The notes: a model not told the origin generated them from the sequence alone. Counted from the first letter of the stretch, positions 9,447-17,003 are shown. The stretch: 64,000 nucleotides of DNA from Pedobacter sp. B4-66 (GCF_018492665.1 NZ_JAFVME010000014.1:186001-250000), one strand, 5' to 3'. Numbers and translations are program-made.

Positions 9447-9478
9447 TTTGCGTAGTTAAATAACTACACTTAAATTAG
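9447..9478 (+). promoter_or_regulatory. Promoter of the ArsR gene cluster
   Basis: TTTG (9447-9450), a 20-nt spacer, then TAAATTAG (9471-9478), one mismatch from TAnnTTTG. The spacing is within the Bacteroidota 19-21 nt range. Both operator-like repeats overlap this promoter. Confidence 0.6.
9452..9467 (+). promoter_or_regulatory. Operator candidate 1, palindrome in the promoter spacer
   Basis: GTAGTTAAATAACTAC has perfect 7-bp arms around an AA centre and lies between the -33 and -7 elements. It resembles the second copy at 9478-9493 in 14 of 16 positions. ArsR-family repressors bind such short palindromes, usually in their own promoter. Confidence 0.7.
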
Positions 9479-9493
9479 TAGTCAAATAGCTAC
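9478..9493 (+). promoter_or_regulatory. Operator candidate 2, near-copy just before the ArsR start codon
   Basis: GTAGTCAAATAGCTAC is a near-copy of the upstream palindrome, 26 bp further on, and covers the expected transcription start. It ends 3 bases before the ATG. It is less symmetric: only outer arms GTAG/CTAC and part of the inner bases pair. Confidence 0.65.
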
Positions 9494-9496
9494 ATA

Positions 9497-9820
9497 ATGA
9501 ATTTAAGAAGAGATGTATTCCAAGCCATAGCAGACCCGACAAGAAGGGCCATACTTCTATTGGTTGCTTCGCAAGCAATGACCGCGGGAGCCATAGCTGC
9601 AAATTTTGATACTGCAAGACCGACAGTTTCAAAGCATTTGCAAATACTAACTGAATGCGAATTGCTTAAGCAAGATCAAAACGGAAGAGAAATTTTCTAT
9701 CACCTAAATCCTAAAAAGATGAAAGAAATAGCAGATTACATTGAACCATTCCGCGAAATGTGGGATGACCGGTTTAATAAATTAGAAGACATCATGAAAA
9801 ACTATAAACCGAATAAATAG
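9497..9820 (+). CDS. ArsR/SmtB-family winged-helix repressor
   Basis: This 107-residue protein has the ArsR winged-helix fold: FQAIADPTRRAILLLVA at the start, then the recognition region DTARPTVSKHLQILTECELL (38-57) and the wing NGREIFYHLNPKKM. The metal-binding Cys pair (ELCxC) typical of ArsR metal sensors is absent; only Cys54 is present. It therefore looks like the SdpR-type, metal-independent branch that is often encoded beside SRPBCC-domain proteins, as here. Two near-identical 16-bp repeats overlap its promoter, which suggests autorepression. It leads a five-gene run with gaps of 6, 6, 12 and 26 bp. The inducing signal is unknown. Confidence 0.92.
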   Translation: MNLRRDVFQAIADPTRRAILLLVASQAMTAGAIAANFDTARPTVSKHLQILTECELLKQDQNGREIFYHLNPKKMKEIADYIEPFREMWDDRFNKLEDIMKNYKPNK

Positions 9821-9826
9821 AATGTA

Positions 9827-10294
9827 ATGGAACGGAAAACAAAAATCCATGCCGAAGATGGCAAACAAGAAATAACAATAACAAGAGCATTTGATTTACC
9901 GTTGGAATTGCTCTTTAAAGCTTACGAAGAAGCTGAAGTAGTAGAGCAATGGATGGGAACAAAAGTGCTGAAACTTGAAAACAAAAGGCATGGCAGCTAT
10001 CAATTTGAGACCAGTGATCCTAAAGGAAATGTGGTGCTTAAGGCCAATGGGGTAATCCACGAGTTTGTTCCGAATCAGAAAATCACCAGGACATTTGAAA
10101 TGGAGAATACACCATTTGCAGTACAGCTTGAGTTCTTACAATTCGAAAAGCTTACTGAGGATACTAGTCAGCTCATTATGCATGTGGTGTACAAATCAGT
10201 TGAGCTTAGAGACCAAATACTTAAACTACCCTTTGCACAGGGCATCAATATGGCACATAACCGATTACAAGACATCGTTAACAAATTAAAATAA
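9827..10294 (+). CDS. SRPBCC domain (AHSA1-like) protein
   Basis: The 155-residue protein matches the SRPBCC/AHSA1 (Hsp90 ATPase activator homologue) fold: ITITRAFDLPLELLFKAYEE is the usual first strand-helix, followed by EQWMGTKV and the strand GSYQFETSDPKGNVV with a later TRTFEMENTPFAVQLEF. These small cytoplasmic proteins form a hydrophobic ligand cavity; in most bacterial members the ligand is unknown. Pairing with an ArsR regulator 6 bp upstream is a common arrangement and suggests that this protein handles or senses the compound that relieves repression. No catalytic residues can be assigned. Confidence 0.88.
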   Translation: MERKTKIHAEDGKQEITITRAFDLPLELLFKAYEEAEVVEQWMGTKVLKLENKRHGSYQFETSDPKGNVVLKANGVIHEFVPNQKITRTFEMENTPFAVQLEFLQFEKLTEDTSQLIMHVVYKSVELRDQILKLPFAQGINMAHNRLQDIVNKLK

Positions 10295-10300
10295 CTCATT

Positions 10301-10684
10301 ATGAAAAAAAGAGATAAAATTATCTATTGGATTGCTACCATCTGGCTTGCATTAGGAATGCTATCAACCGGAATTGTGCAATTGTTGAAAATGAAAGAAG
10401 AAACAGATATGATGACCAATTTGGGTTATCCTTCGTATCTCCTAACCTTATTGGGCATTTGGAAAATATTGGGAGTTATAGCAGTGCTTATTCCTAAATT
10501 CCCTCTATTAAAAGAATGGGCTTATGCAGGATTTTTCTTTGCCATGTCTGGAGCAGTATTTTCTCACTTAGCCATTGGAGATGGCGCAAAAGAATTTTTT
10601 GGCCCGGTATTATTACTAGTCCTGACTTTTGTATCTTGGTATTTTAGATCTGCAGATAGAAAAGTCGCTTTAATTAACCCTTAA
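10301..10684 (+). CDS. DoxX-like integral membrane protein
   Basis: This 127-residue protein has four hydrophobic segments (about 8-28, 45-65, 73-92, 98-117), a DoxX-like layout. Motifs include IIYWIATIWLALGMLSTGIV, LGYPSYLLTLLGIWKILGVI and ReaAYAGFFFAMSGA-like text around AYAGFFFAMSGAVFSHLA. DoxX-like proteins sit in the inner membrane; some are linked to thiosulfate oxidation or redox stress, but this small subgroup has no assigned activity. It is the third gene of the ArsR cluster, 6 bp after the SRPBCC gene. Confidence 0.82.
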   Translation: MKKRDKIIYWIATIWLALGMLSTGIVQLLKMKEETDMMTNLGYPSYLLTLLGIWKILGVIAVLIPKFPLLKEWAYAGFFFAMSGAVFSHLAIGDGAKEFFGPVLLLVLTFVSWYFRSADRKVALINP

Positions 10685-10696
10685 TGTAAAGACAAC

Positions 10697-11263
10697 ATGA
10701 GTAAAAATAAAAAAGAGTTGTCAGCAGAACAACGCGAAGAACTACTTAAAACCTTACAAAACCGTTTTGAGAAAAACATGATTCGTCATAAAAGTCTTGA
10801 ATGGGCCAAAGTACTAACAAAACTGGAAGCTAATCCTGAAAAACTCTGGTCACTTGATGATATGGAAATAACCGGAGGCGAGCCTGATGTTGTTAGCTAT
10901 GATAGCCAAACAAACGAGTATATTTTTTATGATTGCTCAACAGAAAGCCCCAAAGGTCGCAGAAGTCTTTGTTACGACCGTCAGGCTCTGGACTCAAGAA
11001 AAGAACATAAACCAGAAAGTAGTGCTCTTGATGTGGCTGCTGCCATGGGCATTGAAATTTTAACCGAAGAACAGTATCGCGAGTTACAGCAATTTGGAAA
11101 ATTTGATACAAAGACATCAAGTTGGGTAAAAACACCCGATGACATTAGAAAACTCGGTGGCGCCATCTTTTGCGATTATCGCTATGGTACTGTATTCAAG
11201 TATCACAACGGTGCAGAATCTTACTATGCCGCAAGAGCATTCCGTGGATCATTAAGGGTTTAA
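10697..11263 (+). CDS. DUF4256 domain-containing protein
   Basis: The 188-residue cytoplasmic protein matches the DUF4256 family as I know it: a charged N-terminal helix, then LEWAKVLTKLEANPEKLWSL, GGEPDVVSYD, YIFYDCSTESPKGRRSLCYD and the final YHNGAESYYAARAFRGSLRV, all well conserved in that family. No signal peptide or membrane span is present. The function is unknown. It is fourth in the ArsR-controlled cluster, 12 bp after the DoxX-like gene, and such genes are often found with ArsR and SRPBCC genes, so it probably belongs to the same response. Confidence 0.85.
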   Translation: MSKNKKELSAEQREELLKTLQNRFEKNMIRHKSLEWAKVLTKLEANPEKLWSLDDMEITGGEPDVVSYDSQTNEYIFYDCSTESPKGRRSLCYDRQALDSRKEHKPESSALDVAAAMGIEILTEEQYRELQQFGKFDTKTSSWVKTPDDIRKLGGAIFCDYRYGTVFKYHNGAESYYAARAFRGSLRV

Positions 11264-11289
11264 ATTTGTACAAATAACCAAAGCATAAA

Positions 11290-11877
11290 ATGAATCCTAA
11301 GGTTGACTTTTATTTTAGCAAAGCCAAAAAGTGGCAAGAAGAAATAGAATGTTTGAGATTGATCGTTCTTGAGTGCGGACTTACAGAAGAACTGAAGTGG
11401 GGCTCTCCTTGTTATATGTTTGAAAAAAGTAACATCGTTTTAATACATGTGTTTAATGAATACTGTGCACTTTTGTTTTTCAAGGGCGCCTTACTAAGCA
11501 ATTCTGATGGTATTTTAATCCAACAAACAGAGAATGTGCAATCAGCACGCCAGGTTCGATTTACCAATATTCGAGAAATAATTGAACTTCAAGCTATTTT
11601 AAAAGCCCATATTTATGAAGCTATAGAAGTGGAAAAAGCCGGTTTGAAAGTAGATTTCAAAAAGCCTACTGAATTTGCAGTTGCTCAAGAATTTCAACAT
11701 AAATTAGATCAAATGCCTGCCTTGAAAACTGCTTTTGAATCATTAACCCCTGGACGACAAAGAGCATATCTTCTTCATTTTTCTGCACCTAAGCAAGCTA
11801 AAACTCGTGAGTCGAGGGTTGAAAAATACATACCGCAGATTCTAAGCGGCAAGGGACTAAATGATCAAATAGGTTAG
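11290..11877 (+). CDS. YdeI-like DUF1801 protein
   Basis: The 195-residue protein has an N-terminal DUF1801 domain (about 15-115: LRLIVLECGLTEELKWGSPC, then a strand-rich core) and a C-terminal YdeI/OmpD-associated domain (PALKTAFESLTPGRQRAYLL, about 149-168, and the final ESRVEKYIPQILSGKGLND). Bacillus YdeI has been linked to resistance to cationic peptides; the biochemical role of the family is not known. It is the last gene of the ArsR cluster (26 bp gap). No clear terminator follows in the next 100 bp. Confidence 0.85.
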   Translation: MNPKVDFYFSKAKKWQEEIECLRLIVLECGLTEELKWGSPCYMFEKSNIVLIHVFNEYCALLFFKGALLSNSDGILIQQTENVQSARQVRFTNIREIIELQAILKAHIYEAIEVEKAGLKVDFKKPTEFAVAQEFQHKLDQMPALKTAFESLTPGRQRAYLLHFSAPKQAKTRESRVEKYIPQILSGKGLNDQIG

Positions 11878-12181
11878 CTTAACCCCATAGTTTGTAAAAT
11901 TTATAGTAAATATTCTTTATTGCGTTTTAGAACATAATGGAATTCAGCCAATTTAGACGAAGATATTAATGCGAATCTTAGTGATATACTTTTCTCTACC
12001 TATAATTATATTATATAGGTGTAATAATTTTCTTCCCCACTTCGTTATACTGAAGAAATCTTCGTCCCCACCCCGAAGGGTAAACACTGTTTAGGGCTTG
12101 TATTGAAGGTGGAGAAAAATATTCTCCACTAACTAGGATTTTTTAAATCTCCTACATATATTTATATTATAATTCAAGATT
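11878..12181. other. Intergenic region after the ArsR cluster
   Basis: AT-rich spacer with no long ORF. It contains a 7-bp inverted repeat ACCTATA/TATAGGT (11998-12004, 12014-12020) and a hairpin at 12109-12129 with a nearby T-run. No tRNA or other RNA gene was recognised. A small ORF follows at 12182. Confidence 0.5.
12109..12144 (+). terminator. Hairpin with downstream T-run, possible terminator
   Basis: A perfect 8-bp stem GTGGAGAA (12109-12116) and TTCTCCAC (12122-12129) with a 5-nt loop, then six T at 12139-12144. The 9-nt gap between stem and T-run weakens the call. It is the only plausible terminator for the ArsR cluster. Confidence 0.4.
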
Positions 12182-12346
12182 ATGGGAGAAAAAATATCAG
12201 ATCAAAAATTAACCTCCACAACAAAATCTACCTTTATTCTTTTATTTAAAGCTGAGCTTCACAAAGCTGAATTGAAATGTGACGGGAAAAAAGTTGAATT
12301 AATTAAAAGCTATTTGAGAAGGTTAGAACAAATAAGGACGGATTAA
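12182..12346 (+). CDS. Small hypothetical protein, 54 residues
   Basis: An ATG-started frame of 54 codons ends at TAA 12344-12346. It encodes a lysine-rich, soluble, probably helical peptide (about 10 Lys, 7 Leu; helix-forming text FKAELHKAELKCDGKKVELI near residues 22-41). No signal peptide, membrane span or known domain is visible. It lies 33 bp before the lipoprotein gene, same strand, so the two could be co-transcribed. Supporting it are the start ATG, a helical amphipathic pattern and the otherwise unexplained spacer; against it are its small size and lack of a clear promoter. Confidence 0.4.
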   Translation: MGEKISDQKLTSTTKSTFILLFKAELHKAELKCDGKKVELIKSYLRRLEQIRTD

Positions 12347-12379
12347 GAATTCCCTTTAGATTGACCAAATATTCTAATC

Positions 12380-12868
12380 ATGCTCTTAAACAAATATTTC
12401 CTAAGGATTTTACCTGGGTTTATTCTATTCATGGCAAGTTGCCATATTGATGTAAAAAACCCATACTCTAAGGAAGAAATTGCATTCAACGTACCCGAAC
12501 AAGAAGTGATTAATAATTTACGGAAGGAGTTTCAATTTGATAGTGTTCATTTTTCTGGGATAAGCTTTGACCTTATCAAAGGTAGAGTTAAAAGTGCCGC
12601 TAACGGAAGAAGAATAGATTTTCAGGTATATGTCCTCAACCCAAAAATTGATAAAAATGAATTAGCCTTCGCTCAGGAATTTGCAAAAAGTATCACACCC
12701 TATCTTAAAAATTTAGACCACTTTAATGTAATAACAGTTGATACCAAAGTTCATACTAAATACTCTTGGGGATATAAAGAGGGCAACAAGAAAACCTTAC
12801 TATATGCTGATTCATTATTAGAATTCCCAATTCAGAACTATTTTATAAATACCACTGATAATAACTAA
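12380..12868 (+). CDS. Hypothetical lipoprotein
   Basis: This 162-residue protein starts with a lipoprotein signal peptide: a basic N-terminus, a hydrophobic stretch and FMASC, giving Cys21 as the lipidated residue. The mature part is mixed helix and strand, with KSAANGRRIDFQVYVLNP (about 70-87) and VDTKVHTKYSWGYKEG resembling a strand-rich C-terminal sheet. I do not recognise the family. Nothing in the neighbourhood points to a role; the gene lies between a 54-codon ORF and the lysine aminotransferase promoter. Confidence 0.7.
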   Translation: MLLNKYFLRILPGFILFMASCHIDVKNPYSKEEIAFNVPEQEVINNLRKEFQFDSVHFSGISFDLIKGRVKSAANGRRIDFQVYVLNPKIDKNELAFAQEFAKSITPYLKNLDHFNVITVDTKVHTKYSWGYKEGNKKTLLYADSLLEFPIQNYFINTTDNN

Positions 12869-13037
12869 TTAAAAACAAAAATCCTCTCAACTAAGTTAGA
12901 GTTTGCCCCCAATTAATGTTTTTATTTACAACTCCCCCACCTTTTCATACGCTAAGTACCACAGTTGAAAATGAGAAAACTAACTTTAAACTGTTTAAAC
13001 CTAGTTTTTGCATTATTAGGTTCAAATAGTGCCTGCA

Positions 13038-13068
13038 TTTGTTAATTTGGCGGTTTTTATTACATTTG
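13038..13068 (+). promoter_or_regulatory. Promoter of the lysine 6-transaminase gene
   Basis: TTTG (13038-13041), a 19-nt spacer, then TACATTTG (13061-13068), a full match to the Bacteroidota -33/-7 pattern. Transcription should begin near 13074, giving a leader of about 18 nt before the ATG at 13092. This supports 13092 over the upstream in-frame ATG at 13029, which precedes the promoter. Confidence 0.75.
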
Positions 13069-13091
13069 ATATATACCAAAACATAGAAATT

Positions 13092-14423
13092 ATGTATCAA
13101 CTAACTGTAGCTCCAGAGCAAGTAAATGAAACTTTAGGTAAACATATTTTAGCTGATGGCTTCGACTTAACATATGATATGGAAAAAAGCGAAGGTGTTT
13201 ATATTTATGACTCAAAATACAAACGTTCTTTACTTGATTTTTTCACCTGCTTTGCTTCTGTTCCTTTAGGATACAATCATCCGAAAATGATAAACGATGA
13301 GGCTTTCAAGAAAAACCTTTTGCTGGCTGCATTAGCTAACCCATCAAATTCTGATGTTTATACCCAGCAGTATGCTCAATTTGTTGACACTTTCTCTAAA
13401 ATTGGTATCCCTTCTTATTTACCTCATGCTTTTTTTATAGCAGGTGGCGGACTAGCTGTTGAAAATGCCCTAAAAGTAGCTATGGATTGGAAAGTCCAAA
13501 AGAATTTTGCCAAAGGCTACAAAGAAGAAAGAGGCTTTAAAGTACTTCACTTCGAAAAAGCTTTCCATGGCAGAACCGGCTACACACTAAGTTTAACCAA
13601 TACGCTTCCAGATAAAACCAAATGGTTTGCTAAGTTCGACTGGCCAAGGGTTTCGGTTCCGGTAGTAAAATTCCCATTAGATGGCGAAAACCTAAAAGTG
13701 GCTATTGATACTGAAGAAACATCCATTGCTCAGATAAAACAAGCTTTTGCTGACAATAAAGACGATATCTGCGCAATCATAGTGGAACCAATTCAATCGG
13801 AAGGTGGCGACAATCACTTACGTGAAGAATTCTTAATACAATTAAAAGCTCTGGCAGATGAGAATGATGCTTTTCTGATTTACGATGAGGTACAAACAGG
13901 AGTTGGTTTAACCGGAAAATTCTGGTGCCACCAAAATTATAGTGAAAAAGCCCGTCCAGATATCATTGCATTTGGTAAAAAGATGCAGGTATGTGGAATT
14001 TTAGTAGGCAATAAAGTAGATCAGATAGATAGCAATGTGTTTAGAGTTCCTTCAAGAATTAACTCAACCTGGGGTGGTAATTTAGTAGACATGGTACGTT
14101 CATCTCAAATCCTTCAAATCGTTGCCGAAGACAATCTATGTGATAACGCTGCAGTTGTTGGCCAATATTTAAAAGAAAGCCTCCAGTCACTTGCCAGAAA
14201 GCACGATAAAGTCGGCAATGTACGTGGCAAAGGTTTACTTTGTGCTTTCGATTTCCCAAGCAAAAGCATGCGTGATGAGTTCATCAAAAAAGGCATGGAG
14301 CACAATGTAATGTTCTTAGGCTGTGGAAATCAAACCATAAGATTCAGACCTGCATTATGCATGGAGAAAAAACACATTGATGAGGGCTTAAGTATTATGG
14401 AAACCATTTTACCGACTTTATAA
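13092..14423 (+). CDS. lat: L-lysine 6-transaminase
   Basis: This 443-residue class III (fold-type I) aminotransferase matches lysine epsilon-aminotransferases. It has FIAGGGLAVENALKVAMDWK (115-134), FHGRTGYTLSLTNT, YDEVQTGVGLTGKFW (Asp265 and Gln268 bind PLP) and AFGKKMQVCG with the PLP lysine at 296 or 297; this GKKMQVCG form is typical of LAT rather than ornithine aminotransferase. The reaction moves the epsilon-amino group of lysine to 2-oxoglutarate, giving aminoadipate semialdehyde and glutamate. The ATG at 13092 was chosen because the promoter ends just upstream. The next gene overlaps its stop by one base. A convergent glutaryl-CoA dehydrogenase-like gene fits lysine catabolism. Confidence 0.92.
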   Translation: MYQLTVAPEQVNETLGKHILADGFDLTYDMEKSEGVYIYDSKYKRSLLDFFTCFASVPLGYNHPKMINDEAFKKNLLLAALANPSNSDVYTQQYAQFVDTFSKIGIPSYLPHAFFIAGGGLAVENALKVAMDWKVQKNFAKGYKEERGFKVLHFEKAFHGRTGYTLSLTNTLPDKTKWFAKFDWPRVSVPVVKFPLDGENLKVAIDTEETSIAQIKQAFADNKDDICAIIVEPIQSEGGDNHLREEFLIQLKALADENDAFLIYDEVQTGVGLTGKFWCHQNYSEKARPDIIAFGKKMQVCGILVGNKVDQIDSNVFRVPSRINSTWGGNLVDMVRSSQILQIVAEDNLCDNAAVVGQYLKESLQSLARKHDKVGNVRGKGLLCAFDFPSKSMRDEFIKKGMEHNVMFLGCGNQTIRFRPALCMEKKHIDEGLSIMETILPTL

Positions 14424-14827
14424 TGCAGAGAAAGTATTTTAATATCCTTTTGGGTGTACTTGTTTTGGTTTTAGTTGGATGGATGTTAAAAGGTACGTTT
14501 ACGCAACCGGGAATTGATGGATTAAAGGGCGAATTCAAAGAAATCGCGCACTATAGAAACGACAACAATACAGGCCCTATACAACACGTATTTGCTGTTA
14601 CTGTAAAAGACACCGTATGGAGCGAAATGACAACTTACGGCAACTTTAAACCCCATCATAAAGGAGGCAACACCAAAGTGTACTACTTTTTGGAAGGAAG
14701 TCCAGTGCCGGATAAATTATATGCCGGTAAAGTAAACTTTGACAACAGCTTTAACATACACTGCATTGCGCTTTACGAAAAGACAGCAATGGGCAATCCA
14801 AGTTTACAAAAGGCCCCATTTAAATAA
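14423..14827 (+). CDS. Hypothetical membrane-anchored protein coupled to lat
   Basis: The 134-residue protein has one N-terminal hydrophobic segment (about 7-23) with basic residues before it, so it is probably anchored in the inner membrane with the rest outside, or exported. The C-terminal part is strand-rich with PIQHVFAVTVKDTVW and NTKVYYFLEGSPVP. No family is recognised. Its ATG shares one base with the TAA of lat (TAATG), so translation of the two is coupled. It ends one base before the convergent acyl-CoA dehydrogenase gene. A link to lysine metabolism is only an inference from this overlap. Confidence 0.7.
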   Translation: MQRKYFNILLGVLVLVLVGWMLKGTFTQPGIDGLKGEFKEIAHYRNDNNTGPIQHVFAVTVKDTVWSEMTTYGNFKPHHKGGNTKVYYFLEGSPVPDKLYAGKVNFDNSFNIHCIALYEKTAMGNPSLQKAPFK

Positions 14828-16189
14828 TTACACAAAGGCAGAAAAACCTGTTATAGCACGTCCAACAATAAGGGTGTTAATCTCTTTAGTTCCTTCGTAA
14901 GAATAAATGGCTTCGGCATCGGCTACAAAGCGAGCTACATCATACTCCAGTAAGATGCCATTTCCACCCATAACCTCACGTGCTCTGCTCACTACATCGC
15001 GCGTTCGCATTGAACAGAAAACTTTGGCTAATGAAGCATGTTCGTCTGTAAGCAAATTCTGATCCTGTAACTGAGATAGGCGAAAACAAAGTGTTTGCAT
15101 GGCCGTAAGGTTAGAAAGCATTTCTACCAAATGGTTTTGTATAAGTTGATAGGATGCAATAGGCTTACCGAATTGCTTTCTGGTTCTCGTATAGCTAAGC
15201 GCACTTTCATAAGCACCTCTGGCACAACCTACAGCTTGCCATGCCACTCCTGCCCTTGTCATTTTTAACACTTTTGCCGTATCCTTAAATGAATTCGCAT
15301 TTTGTAAGCGGTCTTCCTCATCAACCTCACAATTGGTAAGTGTTATTAATCCATTTTGCACAATCCTTAACGCCATTTTATCCTGCATCTTCTCAACCGA
15401 AAATCCCTTTGTGCCTTTTCTAACCAGAAAACCTTTTACTTCATTATCATCTAAATCTCTGGCCCAAATTATAGTAACATCCGAAAAAGTTGAATTCCCG
15501 ATCCATTTCTTTTGTCCGTTTAAGATCCATTTACTTCCTTGTCGCTTAGCAGTAGTGGTAAGTCCACCTGCTACACCCGAGCCTACTTCAGGTTCAGTTA
15601 ACCCAAATGCTCCAATTAATTTCAACTGTTGCATATCTGGCAACCATTCCTGTTTTTGAGCCTCAGAACCCAGTAGATATATTGACCCCATGGCTAAACC
15701 ACTCTGCACTCCAAAAAATGTAGAAATAGAAGTGTCTATCCTTGCCATTTCCATGGCAAGCATACCTTCCATAAGGTTAGATTTATTGGGGCATCCGTAT
15801 CCCTCATAGGTTAAACCACAGATATTTAATTCGGCAATTTTAGGAATTAGTTCAAAAGGAAATTCGGCTCTAAGCCAGTATTTGTTTACGATAGGCTTTA
15901 CTTCTCGTTCCAGAAACGCCCTAACTTTTAACTGAAGCGCTCTGTCCTCATCTTTTAAAGCTTCATCACCCAGATGGTAAAAATCGCCATCAATTGGAGG
16001 AAGTTCCCTCTTTTTATGAGGTGTTCCTATCATCTTCATGAGCCCTTGCAATTGAGTATCATCAAGATTAGATACAGAATCCATAATCTTAGGTAAATCT
16101 ACCTTCTTAGAAAGCTCTTCAAGTTTCTTAAAATCGACACTTTTAAAAAGCGTGTACGCGTTCTTTAGGGAAGAAAATATATTGGCCAT
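14828..16189 (-). CDS. Acyl-CoA dehydrogenase, glutaryl-CoA dehydrogenase-like
   Basis: The 453-residue flavoprotein has the acyl-CoA dehydrogenase domain order: helical N-domain, FAD/acyl-binding beta domain (IGAFGLTEPEVGSG, KWIGNSTFSD) and C-terminal helices (ARGAYESALSYTRTRKQFGK). The catalytic base is the Glu in SYEGTKEINTLIVGRAITG (about 432), the position used in glutaryl-CoA dehydrogenases. An N-terminal extension of about 60 residues precedes the domain. I chose ATG 16189; the open frame reaches a TTG at 16246, but that is a weaker start. It could dehydrogenate glutaryl-CoA late in lysine breakdown, as lat converges on it, but other acyl-CoA substrates are possible. It follows bshB1 by 70 bp. 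Confidence 0.88.
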   Translation of the reverse strand: MANIFSSLKNAYTLFKSVDFKKLEELSKKVDLPKIMDSVSNLDDTQLQGLMKMIGTPHKKRELPPIDGDFYHLGDEALKDEDRALQLKVRAFLEREVKPIVNKYWLRAEFPFELIPKIAELNICGLTYEGYGCPNKSNLMEGMLAMEMARIDTSISTFFGVQSGLAMGSIYLLGSEAQKQEWLPDMQQLKLIGAFGLTEPEVGSGVAGGLTTTAKRQGSKWILNGQKKWIGNSTFSDVTIIWARDLDDNEVKGFLVRKGTKGFSVEKMQDKMALRIVQNGLITLTNCEVDEEDRLQNANSFKDTAKVLKMTRAGVAWQAVGCARGAYESALSYTRTRKQFGKPIASYQLIQNHLVEMLSNLTAMQTLCFRLSQLQDQNLLTDEHASLAKVFCSMRTRDVVSRAREVMGGNGILLEYDVARFVADAEAIYSYEGTKEINTLIVGRAITGFSAFV

Positions 16190-16249
16190 ATTAAACTGTT
16201 TTACAGATAAAACAGAAATTAACTCCTTTTGTTGGAGTATGGCCAATAT
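16179..16249 (-). promoter_or_regulatory. Long-range hairpin covering the acyl-CoA dehydrogenase start codon
   Basis: ATATTGGCCATA (16179-16190) and TATGGCCAATAT (16238-16249) are perfect 12-bp inverted repeats separated by 47 bp. The proximal arm contains the start codon (16187-16189), so in the mRNA the start could be paired with the bshB1-dehydrogenase spacer. Confidence 0.45.
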
Positions 16250-16259
16250 TATATACTAA

Positions 16260-16976
16260 TTAGATCAGATCAAAAAGGCTGTTTACTCCTAAAAGTTTGC
16301 GACAGGTAAAACCTTCAGCATAGGTTGTTCCTATAGATTTACCAAACTCACGCGACCTGCCAATCACACTTTCAAAGAAATCAGGAGACGAAATATAAGT
16401 ATCCGGCCCATCCAATTCCGGATTAAAGAATTGAGTTTTAAATGCTTTTATTGAGGCCAGTTTAGTTTCAATGTATGGGGTAATATCTATAATAACATCT
16501 GGTTTGATATAACGATCCTGAATGTATTGAAGCTGCAATCTAGGGCGCCAGGCTTGTTGCTGCACTCCATCAAGTTCGGTACTTATTTTTGGCAGGCCTG
16601 AAAGAAAACAAGCATCATTTGCCAAATCTCCAGCCCTGCCATGATCAGGATGCCTATCATGCAAAGCATTGGTTAATATGATCTCCGGTTGATATTTACG
16701 GATCATTTTGATGACTTCAAGCTGATGCTCTTCATCATTTTTAAAGAACCCATCTCTAAATCTTAAATTCTCACGGGCTTGTATACCTAGTATTTTTGCA
16801 GAATCGGCGGCTTCCTCATCCCGTGTTTCTGCTGTACCGCGTGTACCTAATTCTCCTCTGGTAAAATCAACTATTCCTACTTTTTTACCTAGGGCAATGT
16901 GTTTGGCTATAGTTCCTGAACACCCTAACTCTGCATCGTCGGGATGAACGGCAAGCACCAATATATCTAACTTCAT
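16260..16976 (-). CDS. bshB1: Bacillithiol biosynthesis deacetylase BshB1
   Basis: This 238-residue PIG-L/LmbE-type zinc hydrolase starts LDILVLAVHPDDAELGCSGT; His-Pro-Asp-Asp (about 11-14) supplies zinc ligands and the catalytic Asp. A second motif, HDRHPDHGRAGDLAND, supplies the next His ligand. The layout TRGELGTRGTAETRDEEAADS is characteristic of BshB1, which deacetylates N-acetylglucosaminyl-malate on the way to bacillithiol, the low-molecular-weight thiol of many Bacteroidota. BshA and BshC are not in the window. It sits between a glutathione peroxidase-like gene (27 bp upstream) and the acyl-CoA dehydrogenase gene. Confidence 0.92.
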   Translation of the reverse strand: MKLDILVLAVHPDDAELGCSGTIAKHIALGKKVGIVDFTRGELGTRGTAETRDEEAADSAKILGIQARENLRFRDGFFKNDEEHQLEVIKMIRKYQPEIILTNALHDRHPDHGRAGDLANDACFLSGLPKISTELDGVQQQAWRPRLQLQYIQDRYIKPDVIIDITPYIETKLASIKAFKTQFFNPELDGPDTYISSPDFFESVIGRSREFGKSIGTTYAEGFTCRKLLGVNSLFDLI

Positions 16977-17003
16977 GATGTGTGTAGTTTATAAAATATT
17001 GCC

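Noticed and set aside
11941..12020. Transposon end or att site at the ACCTATA/TATAGGT repeat
   Set aside because: No flanking direct repeats, integrase or transposase gene is present.
12109..12144. Small RNA gene in the spacer after the ArsR cluster
   Set aside because: Only one short hairpin is visible, with no promoter match or further structure.
16190..16246. TTG-started extension of the acyl-CoA dehydrogenase frame
   Set aside because: The TTG start is weaker than the ATG at 16189 and the extra residues add no family motif.
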